64,000 bases of DNA, from NCBI RefSeq assembly GCF_020921035.1, contig NC_063158.1:3578001-3642000 (forward strand). Direction: 5' to 3'. The notes under the pieces were generated by a model that saw only the letters and a program-made list of their open reading frames with translations, ran no database searches and had not been told where the DNA came from. How positions within the stretch are numbered: the first letter of the stretch is position 1; every line of letters begins with the position of its first letter. The DNA is from Rhodamnia argentea (Eukaryota > Streptophyta > Magnoliopsida > Myrtales > Myrtaceae). This document shows positions 38,001 through 48,127 of this stretch, piece by piece. The position numbers and the translations under genes are program-made.

Positions 38001-38558
38001 TTACCTTTTCATGGAAGTCCCTAGATTTTGATTAATTTCACTTTGAATAGGATCCAGGGACTAAATTGCAATAAAAGTATGCAATTTTGCCCAACTCGTG
38101 CAATCATGCAATTTTAGCAAACAATTGGACTAAATTGAAATACAGGGCGTTCATATTGAATATCAAGACTCTAAAAATGCAAAGATTGCAAATTAAAAGA
38201 CTCAAATGATATTTTTTAGGCAAATTCAACTCTAAGTGTAATGAAGGAACACATAAAATTGAACTTGAATTTTGACTTTTTATGAGGTCAAAATGAAAAG
38301 GGAATTAAAATAAAAATATAGGATATTTTTCTATATTTTTGTGACCTCAAGAGATATTTTTCTTGATTTTCCATGCATTTTCCTATTTTCCAAAAATATT
38401 AAAAAATGCGAAAAATTATCTTTTGGCCAAAAATGGTTCCTTAGGCTTGGACAAGGCTACCAAAGTTGATTTTGCAATTTTTCAACTTTTTATGAATTTT
38501 TTTATAAATTTTTCAAAAATAAATAGGGAAAATGCTGATTAAAAATCGGGTGTCAACA
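35100..38558 (-). mobile_element. Nested LTR-derived sequence (right boundary clear, left uncertain)
   Basis: The right end reads GGGTGTCAACA and stops at 38558. On the minus strand this is TGTTGACACCCG, a typical LTR start. To the right, GGTGATTGGTGG resumes the GC-rich sequence character of the outer block. The left limit is not sharp; the AT-rich, low-coding sequence extends to about 35.1 kb. Part of it (about 35380-35470) resembles the centre of the element in KEULE intron 16 (about 12950-13020), showing that the family is dispersed. No coding frames survive. Confidence 0.45.
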
Positions 38559-39213
38559 GGTGATTGGTGGTGGTGATGGAGGACGGCTGAACCAGGGAAG
38601 AAGAAGAAGAGTGAAGGGGGGGCTATCATCTAAGGGGGTCGGAGAGAGAGAGAGAGAGATGTGACGTGATGGGAGGCTGAGTTGACTAGGGGACCCACGA
38701 GTTAAATCTACTTTTAGTTATTTTGTCTCTTAGTGAATAATATCCGAGGGCGTCTCGGTAAATTGGCTCGCCAAGTAAATTAAACTATCGGTGCTAAAAC
38801 CGAGGGCAATTTTGGAAATCTCACAATTAGAGTTCGGTCGGGGCTAAGCTCAAGCGCGAAGGGTCTCAATACTACGACTCCACGACTCGACTACCTAGCT
38901 TGACTTCTCTAGCCGACGTCTCAAGATAATCCAATTATTATCTCTTGATTCTTCGTAAATCCAAATTTATTTACCAAGCTGGTACATATGATTAAAATCC
39001 ATTGAATCCATTTTTTTTCTTACGAACGTCCAAATTTCGGGGCGTCACAGGTGGTGCATATGATCTTCGTTGGTGCCTTTTTAATTGATATTGATGCTCG
39101 GTAGGACCAGTTATATGGATCCAATCGGGAATCGGATCGGACCGGTGGTTTTGCTCTCGGTTGGATCCATAAAATGAGCGAGTGGTTCAAAGTTTGCATT
39201 TTGCAAAATCGAT

Positions 39214-39767
39214 CTCTAGCGGGCGGTTCTTGGTTTTAGAGTAAGAACCATCCATCCTAGAACCTATTACCCCTAGTGATGACTATCTTGCTCAGGCCAT
39301 ATGGATCCCAAGGACACTTTTCAGACGGGTTTGGACAAAGCTATTCAATGATAAAGGCCTGGCCTGGTTTCAAAGCTTCTTTGATGTAATTTGGGAAAAC
39401 GATATAGATGGTCTCTAAATTTCGACCCAATATGCAAATCGTCCATGAACTTTTAATGAATTCAATGCGTTGATACATATTCAATGCCGTCTCTAGTGGG
39501 CAATTCTCGGTTCTAGGGTGAAAATCATCCACCCCGAAATCGATCACCCCTAGTGATGACTATCTTGCTGGAGCCATATGGATCCCAAAGAAACTTTCGG
39601 ACGGGTTTGGACAAAGCTATTCAATGTTAAAGGCCCCGCTCGGTTTCAAAGTTTCTTTAATGTAATTTAGGAAAACGATATAGATGATTCTTGAATTTCT
39701 ACTCAATGTGCAAATCGTCCATGAACTTTTAATGTATTCAATGTGTTGATACATATTCAATGTCGTC
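39214..39767. repeat. Tandem duplication, period 277 bases
   Basis: 39214-39490 and 39491-39767 are diverged direct copies. Shared phrases include 'cctagtgatgactatcttgct', 'agccatatggatccca', 'gggtttggacaaagctattc' and 'cgtccatgaacttttaatg'. The spacing is 277 bases throughout. Each copy includes part of the left arm of the fold-back element that continues to about 40075. Confidence 0.8.
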
Positions 39768-40075
39768 TTTAAACCTTTAACTTGTTCAATGTTGTCTCTT
39801 AACATTTCGTATATGTTCAATCTAGTCCCGTAACTATATGAAAGCTTTCATTTTAGTTCTTCCATTTATTCAAGTTCACCGATAATAGTGAATACATTTA
39901 TATAGTTCAAGGACTAGATTGAATATATATCAAAAGTTGAGAGATCTTATTGATCAAATTAAAAGTTCGGGGACGACATTGAAAATTTCCAAATGCTCAA
40001 GGATCACGTTAAATAATTTAAAATTTCAGGATGATATTACACATTAGATTAAAATTTCGAGACCACATCCTTTGT
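39660..40075. repeat. Fold-back (inverted-repeat) element
   Basis: The left arm phrases 'catgaacttttaatg', 'caatgtcgtctttaaac' and 'caatctagtcccgtaactat' face their reverse complements further right ('atagttcaaggactagattg', 'gttcggggacgacattg'). The arms are roughly 190 bases with a short loop. It belongs to the same family as the outer element at 44886-45697. A target duplication was not found, partly because the left arm is itself duplicated in tandem. Confidence 0.6.
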
Positions 40076-40908
40076 AATTTTTTGTTATGGATGATGGACT
40101 TGGACAATAAATTAGGCCCGACTTAAGGAGGGTTACGCCCGGTCTGATGCCTTCTCACCCCAAGAATCCTATCGACTCGTGTTTGACAACAACTATAGTA
40201 GGTCGTACGATTTCATCTTACTTAACATTAGGTACGTCTAAAATATTTAAAGGTGCGCGAAATTTTAACACGTGGAACTTGGTTAGTTGATCAAGTCTTG
40301 ACCTCAGGATAGGAAAAGTACGCTTCTAAGAATAGGTGAATTTGTAGCTCATGGTGGGCTAGTTAGATCTTCTCTTTTCTTTTTGTTTCTCCTTTTTTTG
40401 GCTGACAAAGCTAAGTTAAATTCATACACTTATTGCTCCATGATATTTTCTTATGAAGTATAAAATCATCGCGATCGAGCATGGCACGAGCAACCCTCCA
40501 GTGTTATTTCATTTACGTTATTTTGAGTCATGTTCTTTTTTTTTTTTTTTCATTTTAAGGTTGTGCTTGTTTGGGTAGAAGAATTTTTCGCGAATTAATT
40601 TTTTGAGAATGATCTATCAACGAAAAATTATTTACGATTAAATAAAATATACATACTTAAAATAAAAAAAAATGAATTTCCTGAGAAAATATATTTTCCA
40701 GAAACATACCCTAAATGCGTGATCCAACTGCATAATCGAATCAAAAACACCATTAATTTTCAATCAACAACGGCCAAGTTAGTTCTATCAAACGAACTGT
40801 TTGGGATAATTGCTGTACAATGTTCATATCTGGTCAACCTTAACCTCCCCGAAAATGTCTCCTTTTCGCTCTAATACACAAGGGAATTTTTTTTTTTGCA
40901 AAATAAGA
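40076..40908. other. 3' flank of DUF1442 gene, nothing recognised
   Basis: AT-rich intergenic DNA with poly-T runs (about 40537-40550 and 40888-40897). The stretch around 40565-40720 resembles arm sequence of terminal-inverted-repeat elements, but no partner end was found. Confidence 0.45.
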
Positions 40909-41710
40909 CTATTTTCTAATAACGATCTCCTCCCCCGACCGTTGATCCAAGTGCTTGATCCACCTTCTCCGACCCTTTGCACCGCTCGTGCTCGCCACGT
41001 GCGCGATGTCCAATCCCTTCCCCACCGGCAGGAACACCGACCGCACCACCTGCCGCGATCCTCCCTCCATCATGCTCCGCCACCGCGACGGGGCGCCTGC
41101 TCCGGAGATCGCCGCGTTCTTGCACACCAGGACCGCCCAACGGCTGCTCAACTTGGCCTTCCTTAGCACCTTGGAGTAATCGCTTCGCGGACAGTCCACC
41201 ACCATGAAGTCGATCCCTTCCAGCTCCTCAATGGCCGATTCCGGTCTCCCGACGATCACCTCAGCCGCAGCCCCACCGGCGGCTCCGATCGCCTCGAGGT
41301 ACTCCGACCGGGACGCCTCGTCGGGGACCACGCACACGTGCCGCCCGCGCGTGTGGCGGGCAGCTACCGCGAGGCCGACGCTCGTGGCAACCACGCCTCC
41401 CCTCGACCAGGTCTCGATGATGAGCTGCGCGTTCCACCCCGCCGCCATGGCGGCCACAAGCTCCGCGACGCCGGATTCTTGCCGATCGTCAAACTGCAAA
41501 TTTTAACAAACGTCGTGGTCAGAGCAATTTCCAAAGGAATCGTCAAGTTTCGGTTTTGAAACTTCAGAGGCTGACGTATTCAGGCGAACTCCAGGGGAAA
41601 ATTTTTTCCAGGACGAAATGATGAGATCTTGAAGAAGGGTAAGAGCTTACGGATTTGATGGTGTCGATGTACGCTTTGGACGCAGTTTCCGGAGACCAAA
41701 CTAGCTTCAT
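40909..41710 (-). CDS. DUF1442 family protein
   Basis: Two exons on the minus strand, 41710-41651 and 41493-40909, joined in phase 0 to give 214 aa, the usual length for the family. The N-terminus MKLVWSPETASKAYIDTIKS is the conserved family start. Exon 2 begins FDDRQESGVAELVAAMAAGWNA, then IETWSRGGVVATSVGLAVAA, HVCVVPDE, FMVVDCPRSDY and AVLVCKNA. The alternating beta-alpha pattern suggests a Rossmann-like fold such as SAM-dependent methyltransferases have, but no diagnostic cofactor-binding residues are visible to me and the function is unknown. No signal peptide or membrane span. Coding DNA is GC-rich with strong third-position G/C. Position next to the CML13-like and IRKI-like genes matches recalled Arabidopsis order (At1g12320). 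Confidence 0.93.
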
Positions 41711-41856
41711 CGCTTCTCTCTCGCGCGGCCTCTCTAGCTCTGTGCTTAGCTTCTGTCCTCGTTCCTTGGCAAGAAAGTATGAAGAATGACTTCCAAGATG
41801 ATGAAGAAGAAGATGGCGATGATGAAGCGATGAGTTGGTGAAATGTGGAGAGTGGG

Positions 41857-41864
41857 TATTTATG
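41857..41864 (-). promoter_or_regulatory. Possible TATA box of DUF1442 gene
   Basis: Reads CATAAATA on the minus strand, about 150 bases before the start codon, upstream of a pyrimidine/purine-rich leader. Position and sequence fit a plant TATA element; the transcription start is not known. Confidence 0.4.
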
Positions 41865-42639
41865 TCGAGGAAGCAAGCGTTGTGGGTTGTGACGTGGATC
41901 CGCGCAAATCCAACGTGCGGGATTGGGATTACAGTGGATTATCGCGAACAACTCGATAAAATATTGAAGCTTCCGTGTAACAACCTGGATTTTTTTATTT
42001 GGGGGCAGCGCTATTTTCACTTGTTTGCTTGTCAAGTGTGGGGGCTACGAGAGTATATTCGGACACGTACACGTAAGTTTGCCACTTGGTGTGCAAACTG
42101 ACTTTACCGATTTGGTGTCTGACTCCTGTTCATGGCTCGGGAAATTGGCCCGGGTTTTTAACTCGATTTTGGTCATGAAGCCCTGATCTGGCAAGGCTAC
42201 AGTCAAGCCATGACTAGACCCGTCAGAACGAGTCGTGCGTTAATTTCTTAGCTCGTATTTTAATGATATGGGTAATAAATGAGTTTAGAAAGGTAAAAAC
42301 TAGAATAATACGCGTGTTAAATGGGCGCACAATTTACTTAGATTCAATTGATTTTTATTACTCTATTTTCACATTCTCGTTCTTATTTGATCTTATGCTC
42401 GCTTCGCCTTCTCACCTCATTTTGGGTGTGGGTTTTCTTATATTACGTCGAGTTTGAAAGTATTTTTAGCGATATGGTTCGGTCTCAGAATGTCTTGGGT
42501 ACATGTTGGATCAAGTAAGAGTCGTTAGATCTGCATTACATAAAAACGGGTTGAACGAGTCAATTTGGATTAGATTCTATCCACTCATTTTGACTAGTCG
42601 AACCATAACTAAGATGTATTGTGACGGATGCATTCCGTA

Positions 42640-42880
42640 GCGTGTGTTTTAAGCTACAGCACCTGCAAAGATTAGATGGCGGGCAGCTTTGAAAAAACCA
42701 CCCAAAGCAATTGCAGCCGCCAAATGATTGTTGATCTCTTTATATTCAATTGATAGTTTTGAACTCCTAAAACCAGCCCTAGAGAAAGCTGGCCGGATAG
42801 ATGTTCTGTCAAAGTATGTTTATGCCCTTCTTCTTAGGCCTGATTCCCACCAGACAGCCCTCAAGGGTCATAGGTTGTCG
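42640..42880 (+). pseudogene. Unrecognised protein-coding fragment
   Basis: The frame at about 42755-42880 reads FELLKPALEKAGRID, then LSKYVYALLLRPDSHQTALKGH, which has the regularity and composition of real protein sequence. Just upstream another frame reads RWRAALKKPPKAIAAAK before a stop. No start, splice-site chain or neighbouring exons could be built, so this looks like an orphan or broken exon. I do not recognise the family. Confidence 0.35.
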
Positions 42881-43021
42881 TGTAATTTATCAATTATCTT
42901 TCCGGGATCGAGACTTTGTCGATCGCGATCACGTACCCTTTAATAGTGTTTCGTTCACTTATTAAACTTAGTATGAAAGAACACTTCATTGAACCTGAGC
43001 GCGTCAAAAAGTGAAGTGATC

Positions 43022-43348
43022 CTACATCTCGGAAGCCAAGTCCAAGGTCGGAGCAGCTCGATTCTGTGGGCTCGGGCTTGGTTCTTCTTCTTCTGATGAT
43101 GGTGAATTTGTTTCTTTTCTGTTCATGTAGAGAAAGTCAAATTTCGAAAGATCTGGAGGTAGGTGGGGATCAGATGAACAAGCAGAAACAGCCGCGTCCT
43201 CATAGGATGCGATAGTCAACCGAGGCACGAAATGGGAGTTGCTGTCTTTCCTTTTCTTAAACTCTGCGAAAGAAGAGAGGGATAAAAAATTAGGTCGCTC
43301 CAGCTTTGTTGACTTCGACGTCCATCTGACTCCGTCGCCCCCTCCCAT
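43022..43348 (-). CDS. Hypothetical protein or terminal exon
   Basis: From the first ATG on the minus strand (43348) the frame gives 108 aa, ending at a TAG at 43022-43024. The protein is Ser/Glu/Pro-rich near its end (SPSSEEEEPSPSPQ) and contains LTIASYEDAAVSACSSDPHLPPDLSKFDFLYMNR split as LTIASYEDAAV and LSKFDFLYMNR. Inside the frame the bases 'ctcttctttcgcag' form a good polypyrimidine tract plus acceptor, so the real gene might be a spliced one whose last exon begins EFKKRKDSNSHF. I found no upstream exon and do not recognise the family. Confidence 0.3.
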   Translation of the reverse strand: MGGGDGVRWTSKSTKLERPNFLSLSSFAEFKKRKDSNSHFVPRLTIASYEDAAVSACSSDPHLPPDLSKFDFLYMNRKETNSPSSEEEEPSPSPQNRAAPTLDLASEM

Positions 43349-43399
43349 TGGCCGCCAGCGTCGCCACGTCACGCGTTGGCCATCCGCGTGGCTGACGTG

Positions 43400-44885
43400 G
43401 CTGTCTAGCTAACTGGAATCCGGTCTCTCCACCACCTCAAAATCTTACATGACGTGTCCGAAATATTTACGCAAAATGAAATCAGAGTATCATAATGTGA
43501 AAGTAGCTGTCGTTCCCATCGCCATTTTGCTCAGTGAAAGCCGCCCTCCTGTCGCTATGAAAATATGAACTACAATAAGGTGCACATTGAGAAATATTAT
43601 GTATTTATATGTACGCACATGCATTTATGGCTATCGTGTTCATTTATTTAAGGAGCTGGCTTACATAAGCTGTAGCTACCAGGTAGTATAGTTGCTATAT
43701 AATAAAGCATAATGTACATTTAGGTAGGGATGTCAATGGCTCGGGTCGGGACGAGTTTCCATGATATACGACCTGGCCCAAAACACTAGAGGAATGTGCT
43801 TGACCCGACTCGAAGCACTATAGAAAATTATCCCAGTGGTCGGGTCAATATCGGTCGGGTTTTGAGATTCTTTTTTAATAAAAATAATAATTATTTGCAA
43901 AACCTCATTTTATACACAAACCGAATTAAAAAGGTATATGTATATGAATTTAGTTGTTGGATGGTATATAAGGGCAATTAAACTTGCTGCTCGTCTAATA
44001 AAGAGTTGAAATTTGAAGTGCATTTAGGTCTAAGAGATTGAAGGGTTGAATTTGAAAACGTGCGCAGAAGACGCGAAAAAGGAAAATCAAGATGTGATGC
44101 CAAAACCAGCGATAGCAATCTTCAAACCACTCTTAAAATTGAATCGTGTGAAGCAAATTTGCAGATAAAATGATGATATCATCATATTATCATGTAACAA
44201 TAATATAAGTAGCCGACTCAGGAAATTCGACCTAATTGCTTTGATATGACAGGTCGATTATCTTTTTTTTAATCAGAGGTTTCCACTTTATAACAAAAAG
44301 AGGTTGTCAATCCATGATGATTAGAGAGAGAAGATATATTAAGTTGAGTTTTGTTAGCATAACAATCTTTGGATGGCGGTAAGAATAATAGTATGTTGTG
44401 AACCACAAATTATTAAATGATTGAACCGCACAATAATTTTTAATTAATTATTATTTATTTTGTTTGCCCAAAATAGACTATTGGATTTACCATCACCAAA
44501 AAACTATTACATGATCATTTCTCTATTAAATTCATGAGAGGAAATATATTGTTTTAACGTTCGGCCGAGTCAAAAAGTTGATTAATCTTTCCTATATTGG
44601 AGTCTAATGCATTAGAGCACGTTTAAATTGATAGTGCTATCATAAAACAAACAAAAGAATTTGCTCTTAATGATGTAAATCGAAGGAATAAACATTGGAT
44701 ATTCAAAGCTTAACAAGTCTTAAAAGCTTTGGTAACTTGCGCGGTTTGTTCCTTAAATGTCAGCTTAATAGACGCTATTTCAATTTTATATGAATGCTGA
44801 CGAGGGGCAATGGAAAATATAAGAAGGAATCTGTCTTATCACTGCCCATTGGTGATTAGGAAAACATATTGAGGCGAAAAATAAA
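43400..44885. other. Intergenic region, no gene recognised
   Basis: AT-rich DNA. A repeat-like start 'agggatgtcaatggctcgggtcggg' lies at about 43727-43751 and is similar to the left end of the element at 46701, but the matching right end is not evident. Otherwise nothing is supported. Confidence 0.5.
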
Positions 44886-45697
44886 AGAAAAATGACATAA
44901 ATGGTCCATGAATTTTGACCCGATTTACAATGTAATCCCTAAACTTGTAATTTATTCAACGTGATATCTAAACTTTAACCCAACGTGTAATTGATATATA
45001 ATATTTTAATTTATTCGATGTCGTCTCTGAATTTTTTATGCATGTTCAAAATTAGTCCTTAGACTATACAATGTTCTACTATTAATTTAAGTTCGGGGAC
45101 AATAGCAAACATTTCCTTATAGTCTCGAGACTAGTTTGAATAATACGAAAAGTTCATGAGATACATTGAAAAAACTAAAAGTTCAGGACCACTTTGTAGA
45201 CATTGAGATAAAATAGTGGAGAAAAGTGTCAAAAAAAGAGCTAAACCTATTGCATTGATGCCAATTTAGTCTTAAACATTTAAATTATGCCAATTTAATC
45301 CTAAATTTTTTGCATTTTTGCCAATTGAGTCCATCCATCTAATTTTGGCCAGAAATTATTGACATGAACATCAATCATCATAAGTGGGAAAAGTGTTAAA
45401 AAAAACTATTAAAAAAAAATCTCCACATCATGCCTGCCTTATCACGTAGGACGATTGATGTCCACTTGGCAATTTTCTGTTAAAATTGGTCGGATGGACT
45501 CAATTGACATAAATACAAAAGGTTTATGACTAAATTGGCACAATTAAAATGTTTAAGACTAAATTGGCACAAATGCAATATGTTTATGACTTTTTTGATA
45601 CTTTTTCCTAAAATACTGACTGAATGAACAAATCAAAAGTTGAGAGATCATATTGTACATTAGGCCAAAGTTTACGAACCATTTGTATTATTGTCCC
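44886..45697. mobile_element. Outer fold-back element (Mutator-like) carrying a nested element
   Basis: The left end reads AGAAAAATGACATAAATGGTCC and the right end, reversed, GGGACAATAATACAAATGG. The arms continue with 'aatttattcaacg' and related phrases facing 'gttgagagatcatattg'. The 9-mer AAAAATAAA is present at 44877-44885 and 45698-45706, an exact 9-bp target duplication, although its low complexity calls for caution. The element is interrupted by 45218-45608; without that insert it is about 420 bases. It shares arms with the fold-back at 39660-40075. No coding capacity. Confidence 0.6.
45218..45608. mobile_element. Nested Mutator-like palindromic element
   Basis: A 391-base near-palindrome. 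The left arm runs GGAGAAAAGTGTC then 'aaacctattgcattgatgcc'; the right arm, reversed, runs GGAAAAAGTATC then 'aaacatattgcatttgtgcc'. Flanks TAAAATAGT (45209-45217) and TAAAATACT (45609-45617) match at 8 of 9 bases, the Mutator-type 9-bp duplication. It sits within the outer element 44886-45697, so it moved later. It belongs to the same family as 26265-27105 but has only a short spacer instead of a GC-rich core. Confidence 0.7.
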
Positions 45698-45706
45698 AAA
45701 AATAAA

Positions 45707-46700
45707 CTGAACTTTGTATATAGAGAGAACAGATTTTGGGGATATATTGGTCATTGACCAAGTGGCTGGACTAAGTCGGTTCATTGACTTGCGTGATGTT
45801 CCATGCACTTCCAAATGAACAAGTTTTCTCAATCTTACCTTTCAATTATAAATGTAGAAAAGAAGAAAAAGAAGCATTATGTAAAGTTCTAGTTCACTCT
45901 CCAATGTCTCCATAGGTTTTGGGATATAAAGGGTGAGTAAACACAAAGGTCAACCGCTGAACCTCGATAAGAAATTTTTTACACAAAAGCCTCTTTGTTT
46001 CACAAATACTTCAGCGAGTTTAGACATTATATCAGACACTTCAAACACAAAATTAATTTTTCCCACGAGTATTTCTCTTCCATTTCTCACCTTGTATTGC
46101 AAACTTAGCTGTTTTTATCGCATTTTATCATAAATTATTTGGGAGATTAACGACATTACTGTGGTTTTTCTGGCTAGTCGTTGATGTGTGGTTTCTTCGA
46201 GTTCCTTTGGGCCGTCTCGAACTGCCTGAGGACTGGGCACGTTACGAGGGATTTTTTTTTTTTTTAAATTTTTGGTCGAAAACGAAGAACTTTTATTCAA
46301 CTAGAAAAAACAAAGGGGCCCAATAAACGGGCCTCGAAACATAACAAGTCCAAAAGAGTTTGAGAAGGTGAAACGACCCAATCAAAAAGTAAAGACTTGC
46401 GAAGGATTGAGTTTACCAATTAAAAGGGGGTTGAAGTGTCGATATATGATTTTTCAAAATTTTTGACAATCTATAGAGAATGAGATAGTCTTTGTATGTG
46501 AAAGACGTGACCCAGAGGAAATATCTTCTATCAATGGAAATGTGAAAAGAGTAGGAGATAAAAGTGACTGTAAAACGACTTATGTAGTTCGGCCTTTTCA
46601 CTCAGTTCATTCAAGTATTCTAACTCTAACAGCTCTAATAAGGTCGGAATTCACTAGTGCAATTCTTAAAGCCGACAGGATTTACATATGAAGTTGCCTC
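45707..46700. other. Intergenic region, nothing firmly recognised
   Basis: A poly-T run at 46253-46265 follows 'gttacgaggga' and precedes 'ggtcgaaaacgaagaacttttattcaac', which read on the minus strand resembles the 3' end and poly(A) of a retroposed transcript. No target duplication or coding sequence could be confirmed. Confidence 0.4.
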
Positions 46701-47039
46701 GGGATGTCAATGGGCCGGGTTGGGCCGGATCTCGGCCCGGCCCTGCCCGGCCCGAAACCGAACAGTGCCAAGCTCGACACAGCCCAAACCCTCTTCGGGC
46801 CGGGTTAGGTTGGTTTTCTTTTTGTTTTTTTTTTTTTTTAATCAAAATCACTTGACATGTCCGTCGAATGAAAGAATATAAAAAAAAATGAAAATAAGAT
46901 AAATTAAAAATAAAGCGTGAGTGAAAAAAAAAAGCCGGAACCGGGCTTGCCCAACCCGGCCCGATCCTAACAATACTAAGCCGGTCGAAAATTAGGGTGA
47001 ATTTTCGAATCGGGCCTGGCGCGAACTTTTTGACATTCC
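46701..47039. mobile_element. Short GC-rich terminal-inverted-repeat element
   Basis: The left end reads GGGATGTCAATGGGCCGGG and the right end, reversed, GGAATGTCAAAAAGTTCG. Both contain ATGTCAA next to the end. The body contains many GGCCCGG/CCGGGC blocks on the left and right and a poly-T/AT-rich middle. Similar left-end wording recurs near 43727. No clear target duplication was found, so the superfamily is open. Confidence 0.45.
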
Positions 47040-47152
47040 TCCCTCACCAAGAGAGACTATATATAGCTCATAGCTCACTCTATAGGGATACACCGATTAA
47101 CAAACTCGTTGCCTTTGGAAATTAAAGTCGTGATATGATTAATAAACGCGTA

Positions 47153-47684
47153 GGCTGCGTTTGGTCGTCAGTATAAAACTCGGGATATAATATATTTTAT
47201 CATATCCCGTGTTTGGTAGGTGTCTCGGATAGTATAATATCGGATATAAGGGGGATATAACCCGGATAAAAAAATCCTAGGAGAGGGGGTAGGATAAGGT
47301 CGGATAGGATTTCTCTTATCCGTCATATAAAAGCTAACTTTTTTTGTCTCATTTGTTTCTATTTTCATTTTATTTATTTTTTTTGCAAAGAGGTTTGAAA
47401 ATCTAATAAAATGTGTATATTTTCAAGTTTTTTTTTTGTGTATGAGAACATTATTTTTATAATAATAAGATCGGAATATTTCATGAGCATCACGTATGGC
47501 ATATATGTCATTTAGATTGATATACGGTTTCTACCAAATGCAGGATAGGATATGATATGAGAATATCCGATTTTAAATCCGTAGTTCACCAAATTATGAA
47601 TATGATATGGCCAAATCCCTAGATTTCTTATCATATCCTATCCAATCCTATCCCGACCGGAAATCCCGACGACCAAACGCAGCC
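47153..47684. mobile_element. Terminal-inverted-repeat MITE upstream of the IBA57 gene
   Basis: A 532-base element with perfect 17-base ends, GGCTGCGTTTGGTCGTC at the left and its reverse complement at the right (47668-47684). GTA flanks both sides (47150-47152 and 47685-47687), a 3-bp target duplication. The ends resemble PIF/Harbinger MITEs, although those usually choose TTA/TAA. The interior repeats 'ggatata' and its complement many times. It ends 443 bases before the IBA57 start codon, so it may lie in the promoter. Confidence 0.75.
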
Positions 47685-48127
47685 GTAATGTTCGGGTCGG
47701 GCTAAATTTGGTGTGACGTGACCTGGGTTCCGATGCCAGGGGCTTCTTGGGTTCGGTCCCGGCCCGCTTGCATTCGGTAGTTAGACGCCGCCCTATTCCC
47801 ACAGCAGCATGTGGGACGAGCCGCTCATATCCTTCGTCAATCCCCCGATCCTCTCCAGCCCGTTTACCTCTAAAGAAGCCTGCGAAGCCACTGACACATT
47901 TCGTCGAACACCTGATCAACCCTCGCCCCACCATCACCGACCGGCGTCCGCCAGTAGAAGCCACAGCCACACTCTCTTGTCCGCGTGACATTTCGCCAGG
48001 GGCTACGTGGCATTCTTCTAAGCTTCCTCGTGCCGCTGAGCGTCATTCCTACCCTACCGCTCCTCCATCTTCAACCCAGAACTGTTAATCATTCAAATCA
48101 CTGATCTGCCCGAAAAAGAACGAACAG

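Larger units (their letters stand above)
32463..39049 (-). mobile_element. LTR-retrotransposon derivative (probable solo LTR, interrupted by other repeats)
   Basis: The block starts TGTCACGCCCC and ends GGGGCGTCACA, so both outer ends are near-perfect inverted copies beginning TG and ending CA. Flanks GCTGG (32458-32462) and GGTGG (39050-39054) fit a 5-bp target duplication with one mismatch. Read on the minus strand it opens TGTGACGCCCCGAAATTTGG, which resembles LTR starts of Ty3/gypsy (Tekay/Del-like) elements. No gag, protease, reverse-transcriptase or integrase frame exists in the 6.6 kb, so a large solo LTR broken by a nested insertion is the simplest reading. The GC-rich zone 34100-35050 yields only low-complexity open frames. 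Lineage assignment is tentative. Confidence 0.55.
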
